From Oehlia diaphana (lineage: Eukaryota; Glomeromycota; Glomeromycetes; Glomerales; Glomeraceae), in the NCBI GenBank assembly GCA_003833135.1, contig QZLH01000150.1, positions 68,356 through 132,355 of the forward strand: a DNA stretch of 64,000 nucleotides. Reading direction: 5' to 3'. This document shows positions 61,295 through 64,000 of this stretch, in pieces (within the stretch, counting starts at the first letter, position 1; each line of letters starts with the position of its first letter). The translations under genes were made by a program, and so were the position numbers. The notes under the pieces were generated by a model. The model worked only from the letters and a program-made list of their open reading frames with translations, was not told the DNA's origin and did no database searches.

Positions 61295-61335
61295 GCTTAC
61301 AAAGTAAGCACGCTATGCTCCCACCCGTGCATAGC
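61295..61335. other. Two consecutive small hairpins
   Basis: GCTTAC-AAA-GTAAGC (about 61295-61309) is followed two bases later by GCTATGC-TCCCACCCGT-GCATAGC (about 61312-61335). Both stems are perfect (6 and 7 bp). Possibly a tRNA-derived or SINE-like remnant, but no A/B-box pair is visible. Confidence 0.35.
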
Positions 61336-63462
61336 ATCATGCTGCTCCAACTTAAAATACCCAAACTTACCTTTGAGACCTACTCAACCCCTAAGGCAAT
61401 TATGAAAATAGAAAATCAGCTAACGTCACGTGGGTGCCGATCAAAATAATCAAGGTGTTGAAATAGATTCTTATTAGGCGGCGAACCGCGAACATAAACT
61501 TTCTTCATCACCTTTTATAATATTTTCTTGGTTTCTTTTGAATATAATTTAATTAATATGTTTCATACCTTTTAAAGATGGATTACTGTATTAATTAGTA
61601 CAACTATTATGCTAAATTAATATTAAACAATATCATGTATTCCTATTTATATAATAATTATATAATAGTCATATTACCGTATACCTATTAAATATGTTTT
61701 ATTTTTATTTTATTCATGAGTGTATTATATGTGTATAATAATAAAAAAGAGTAGAAATAAATTGCATCATGTGATTTATTTCGTAAGAATACTTCAAACA
61801 ATCAAAGTAGGCAAGAATGATTCAAGGGTACAGTTTTTTTCAATGAATATTTATTGCAGTCAAACAAAAATACAAGTGAAAATAAAGTCTCGTTCAGATT
61901 GATTTAAAATTTTCTTCTATATAAAAAATATTAAAAAAAAACGTTTTTTAATAAGACACTATCTACCTATAATCATGATTATCTATAGATCAGAGAAAAT
62001 CTAGATATCTAATTGTGGCAGTATTAATTTCGATCAGTTCTGGAGCGGTGATTATCAGCTTGAAACTTGTGCTCTTGTGTGACATAATACATAAGTCACC
62101 CGTGACTGAAACAAACTTAAATAGTTCTAGTTTGTATTCACATGATCAGTCGGGACGGATAATGAAAAATGGCATTATTAAAAATTCCGGTCATCGATTA
62201 CTAATTGATAAAGTATCACGAGTTAAATAAATATGGATATATAATTTTCTATGATTTTTGAAAAATCAACATTCTCGATGATAGCAAGTAAATCGCTGAT
62301 GTCAAAAAACGGACTTCAGGATATGATATTATTTCTTTTTTTGAGATCATATGGATGATATGACAAGGACGATATAAAAAAATAAGACTACGATATCTAT
62401 AGTGATGGTTAGTTTTCGATTCTACACATTGCTTGTAAAGTCGAATTTATTATGGTAACGTAATGTTGGCAGAAAAACTTAACAAGATACTGTAAATACA
62501 GTAAGTATCAATGGTTATAGTATTATGTGTTATGACACGAGTTTTTTTGAACTGAAAATATTAGTTTTATTATCTCTTTACTTCGTAGTTCTACTAGATT
62601 TCCTACGGATTAGTTGCTATTCTAGTATCTGTTGAAGTGACCTTTCCGAATACAAAGATTTAGTGAAAAGATTTCGTGAGACGGATTTGAAAAATAGCAA
62701 ACTATTAACAATACCGTTTCTGAGATCATCTAAACGGTCACAACGTCTGTATGATGATGTTATATGATAAGCATTGTAAAAGAATAAATGCCAAGAAATT
62801 CAGCGAGGGCCTCGTCCAAATTTCTTGGCATTTTTACTTCGTAGGCGGGGCCTAGATTATAGATAAAATTTATATGATCTGCTATTGAATTTTCCGATAG
62901 GGATCAATATAGATGCATCGGTATGGTATTCTAATTCTGTTACTTTTGTCTCAACTAAGATAATCAGTCATCAATAAATAAACAAATATCTTTCCAGATA
63001 TTTCTTCGGTGAATTTATCACACTCTGTATTTTTTTGTTTGTATAGTATATAGCACTGCGAAACCTCAAACCTTTTCATAACAATACTCTTTTTTGATAA
63101 ATTATTTTGTATATCAAAGACCAAGTAGGAGTAACACAGAAGATTTTCAACAAGAGATACTGCTGACTATACGAATGTTAATCATTACATATACTGTCAG
63201 TATATTCATTTTTTGGTGATACGAAGAACTTGACATACAAACATTTGTTTCGACGTTTGCGTTAAAGAAATGTAACGCAGTCGCAGCAAGTTAGAAGATA
63301 ATCAAAAATTTAAAAACGATGGACTTCCATCTAACACATCTCCGAATATTTTTACGCCATCAATGTCACGATACTCTAACCCAAAAGCAGTATGATTTGG
63401 ATCATAAAATATTTCTTCTTTACTGCAGCGTGGTAAAATTAGTTTTGCAATTTTCTTTAATA
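61336..63462. other. Gene-free stretch
   Basis: AT-rich. A 71-codon plus frame at 62015-62230 is unidentified. Holds the hairpin at 62786-62833. Confidence 0.4.
62786..62833. repeat. 15-bp-stem hairpin
   Basis: AAATGCCAAGAAATT (62786-62800) and AATTTCTTGGCATTT (62819-62833) are perfectly complementary; the 18-nt loop holds CGAGGGCCTCG. No T-run placement suggesting a terminator. Confidence 0.7.
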
Positions 63463-63786
63463 ATGGAAAAACCTATACTTACATGTGAAAATTGTAAGAA
63501 ATCACTGGATATAATTGGGGTAACGTATGTGACGCATGTTATGTAAAACGTTATCAGCAAAATTTTGGAAATTGGACTAGTGGTAATGATGATATTGACA
63601 AATTAATTCAAAACGCTCAGTTATTAGCAAAAGTGTAGTCAGGGACAATAGAATGGATGCCTTAACTAAATCCTCCTTTTGCAATATATTCAATATTAGA
63701 TAATCTTTCGTAAGTGTACAAGGCAAGTTTATCAAAGCCCAATAATTTTGTAGCCCTGAAGATTTTAAATGATTCAAATAGAATTT
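63463..63786 (+). pseudogene. Broken N-terminus of a protein kinase gene
   Basis: MEKPILTCENCKKSLDIIG, a frame change, then VCDACYVKRYQQNFGNWTSG followed by NDDIDKLIQNAQLLAKV and a stop; downstream IEWMP and then FVALKILNDSNRIYE. The Cys-x2-Cys...Cys-x2-Cys segment with NFxNWTSGNxxIDxxIQ is the N-terminal signature of many Rhizophagus kinases, and VALKIL is the beta-3 lysine strand. The glycine loop between EWMP and VALK is degraded. The window edge does not explain the breaks. Confidence 0.65.
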
Positions 63787-63902
63787 ATGAATGACGTAAG
63801 ATAAAATTTATCGATAATATAATTCGATTATCCTTTATTGAAATATAAATGTTTACTGATAACAATATTTTTTATAATGTATAACTAGAATATGCGATTT
63901 GC

Positions 63903-63921
63903 TGGGGGACTTCGTCCCCCA
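63903..63921. repeat. GC hairpin TGGGGGA-CTTCG-TCCCCCA
   Basis: A perfect 7-bp stem with a five-base CTTCG loop in AT-rich DNA, probably the end of a dispersed repeat. Confidence 0.6.
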
Positions 63922-64000
63922 AATATAACTTTTATAATTAAAAAAATTCTTTGATATAAATAAATTGAATTGTGTGTAAAATATTACTGAATAATAAAAT

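Noticed and set aside
1..64000. CRISPR arrays, bacterial operons, rRNA genes
   Set aside because: None seen; spliced genes and repeat types are eukaryotic. No convincing tRNA cloverleaf was found by eye, but a covariance search was not possible.

Overview
The window looks like nuclear DNA of an arbuscular mycorrhizal fungus close to Rhizophagus (Glomeromycotina). This rests on four things seen directly: very AT-rich intergenic DNA, short introns of about 55-150 nt with GTAAGT/GTAATT-type donors, many transposon-derived repeats, and a gene content typical of the expanded families of that lineage (BTB-BACK-TLDc, protein kinase-Sel1 fusions, F-box/LRR, P450, Crinkler-type NTPase-nuclease, TRP-like channel). 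The species is an inference; no ribosomal or organelle marker is present.

Layout. 1-11.2 kb: five BTB-BACK-TLDc genes, three on the minus strand (the first cut by the window edge) and two on the plus strand, all with one intron at the same codon and phase; kinase debris and a telomere-like tract lie between them. 11.2-21 kb: no intact gene; three inverted-repeat elements (12.3, 15.6 and 16.0 kb), a 0.37 kb polypurine tract, and relics of a FAD monooxygenase and of a kinase tail. 21.4-23.6 kb: a five-exon kinase-Sel1 gene whose HRD aspartate is Asn, probably a pseudokinase, flanked by inverted copies of a dispersed repeat. 25.8-26.5 kb: topoisomerase II relic. 27.0-28.5 kb: frameshifted F-box gene with an inverted-repeat element just upstream. 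31.2-34.9 kb: a large intact kinase-Sel1 gene (1131 aa, 17 Sel1 units) with a repeated linker. 37.2-42.4 kb: P450 pseudogene (minus) and kinase-Sel1 pseudogene (plus), head to head. 45.4-47.8 kb: the same arrangement again, but here the P450 is intact and the kinase is only a scrap. 47.8-54.8 kb: repeat-rich, gene-free. 54.8-57.5 kb: F-box and TRP-like channel pseudogenes. 58.7-60.8 kb: intact Crinkler-type header-NTPase-nuclease gene. 63.5-63.8 kb: broken start of another kinase gene.

Intact genes by my splicing are four BTB-TLDc (plus one partial), two kinase-Sel1, one P450 and one Crinkler-type gene. In each full-length one the exon lengths sum to a multiple of three with canonical borders, except one GC-AG intron in the P450. 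The other family members are decayed, so the window shows gene-family birth and death. The most unusual proteins are the Crinkler-type NTPase-nuclease and the kinase-Sel1 fusions; how any of these genes work together cannot be read from the sequence.
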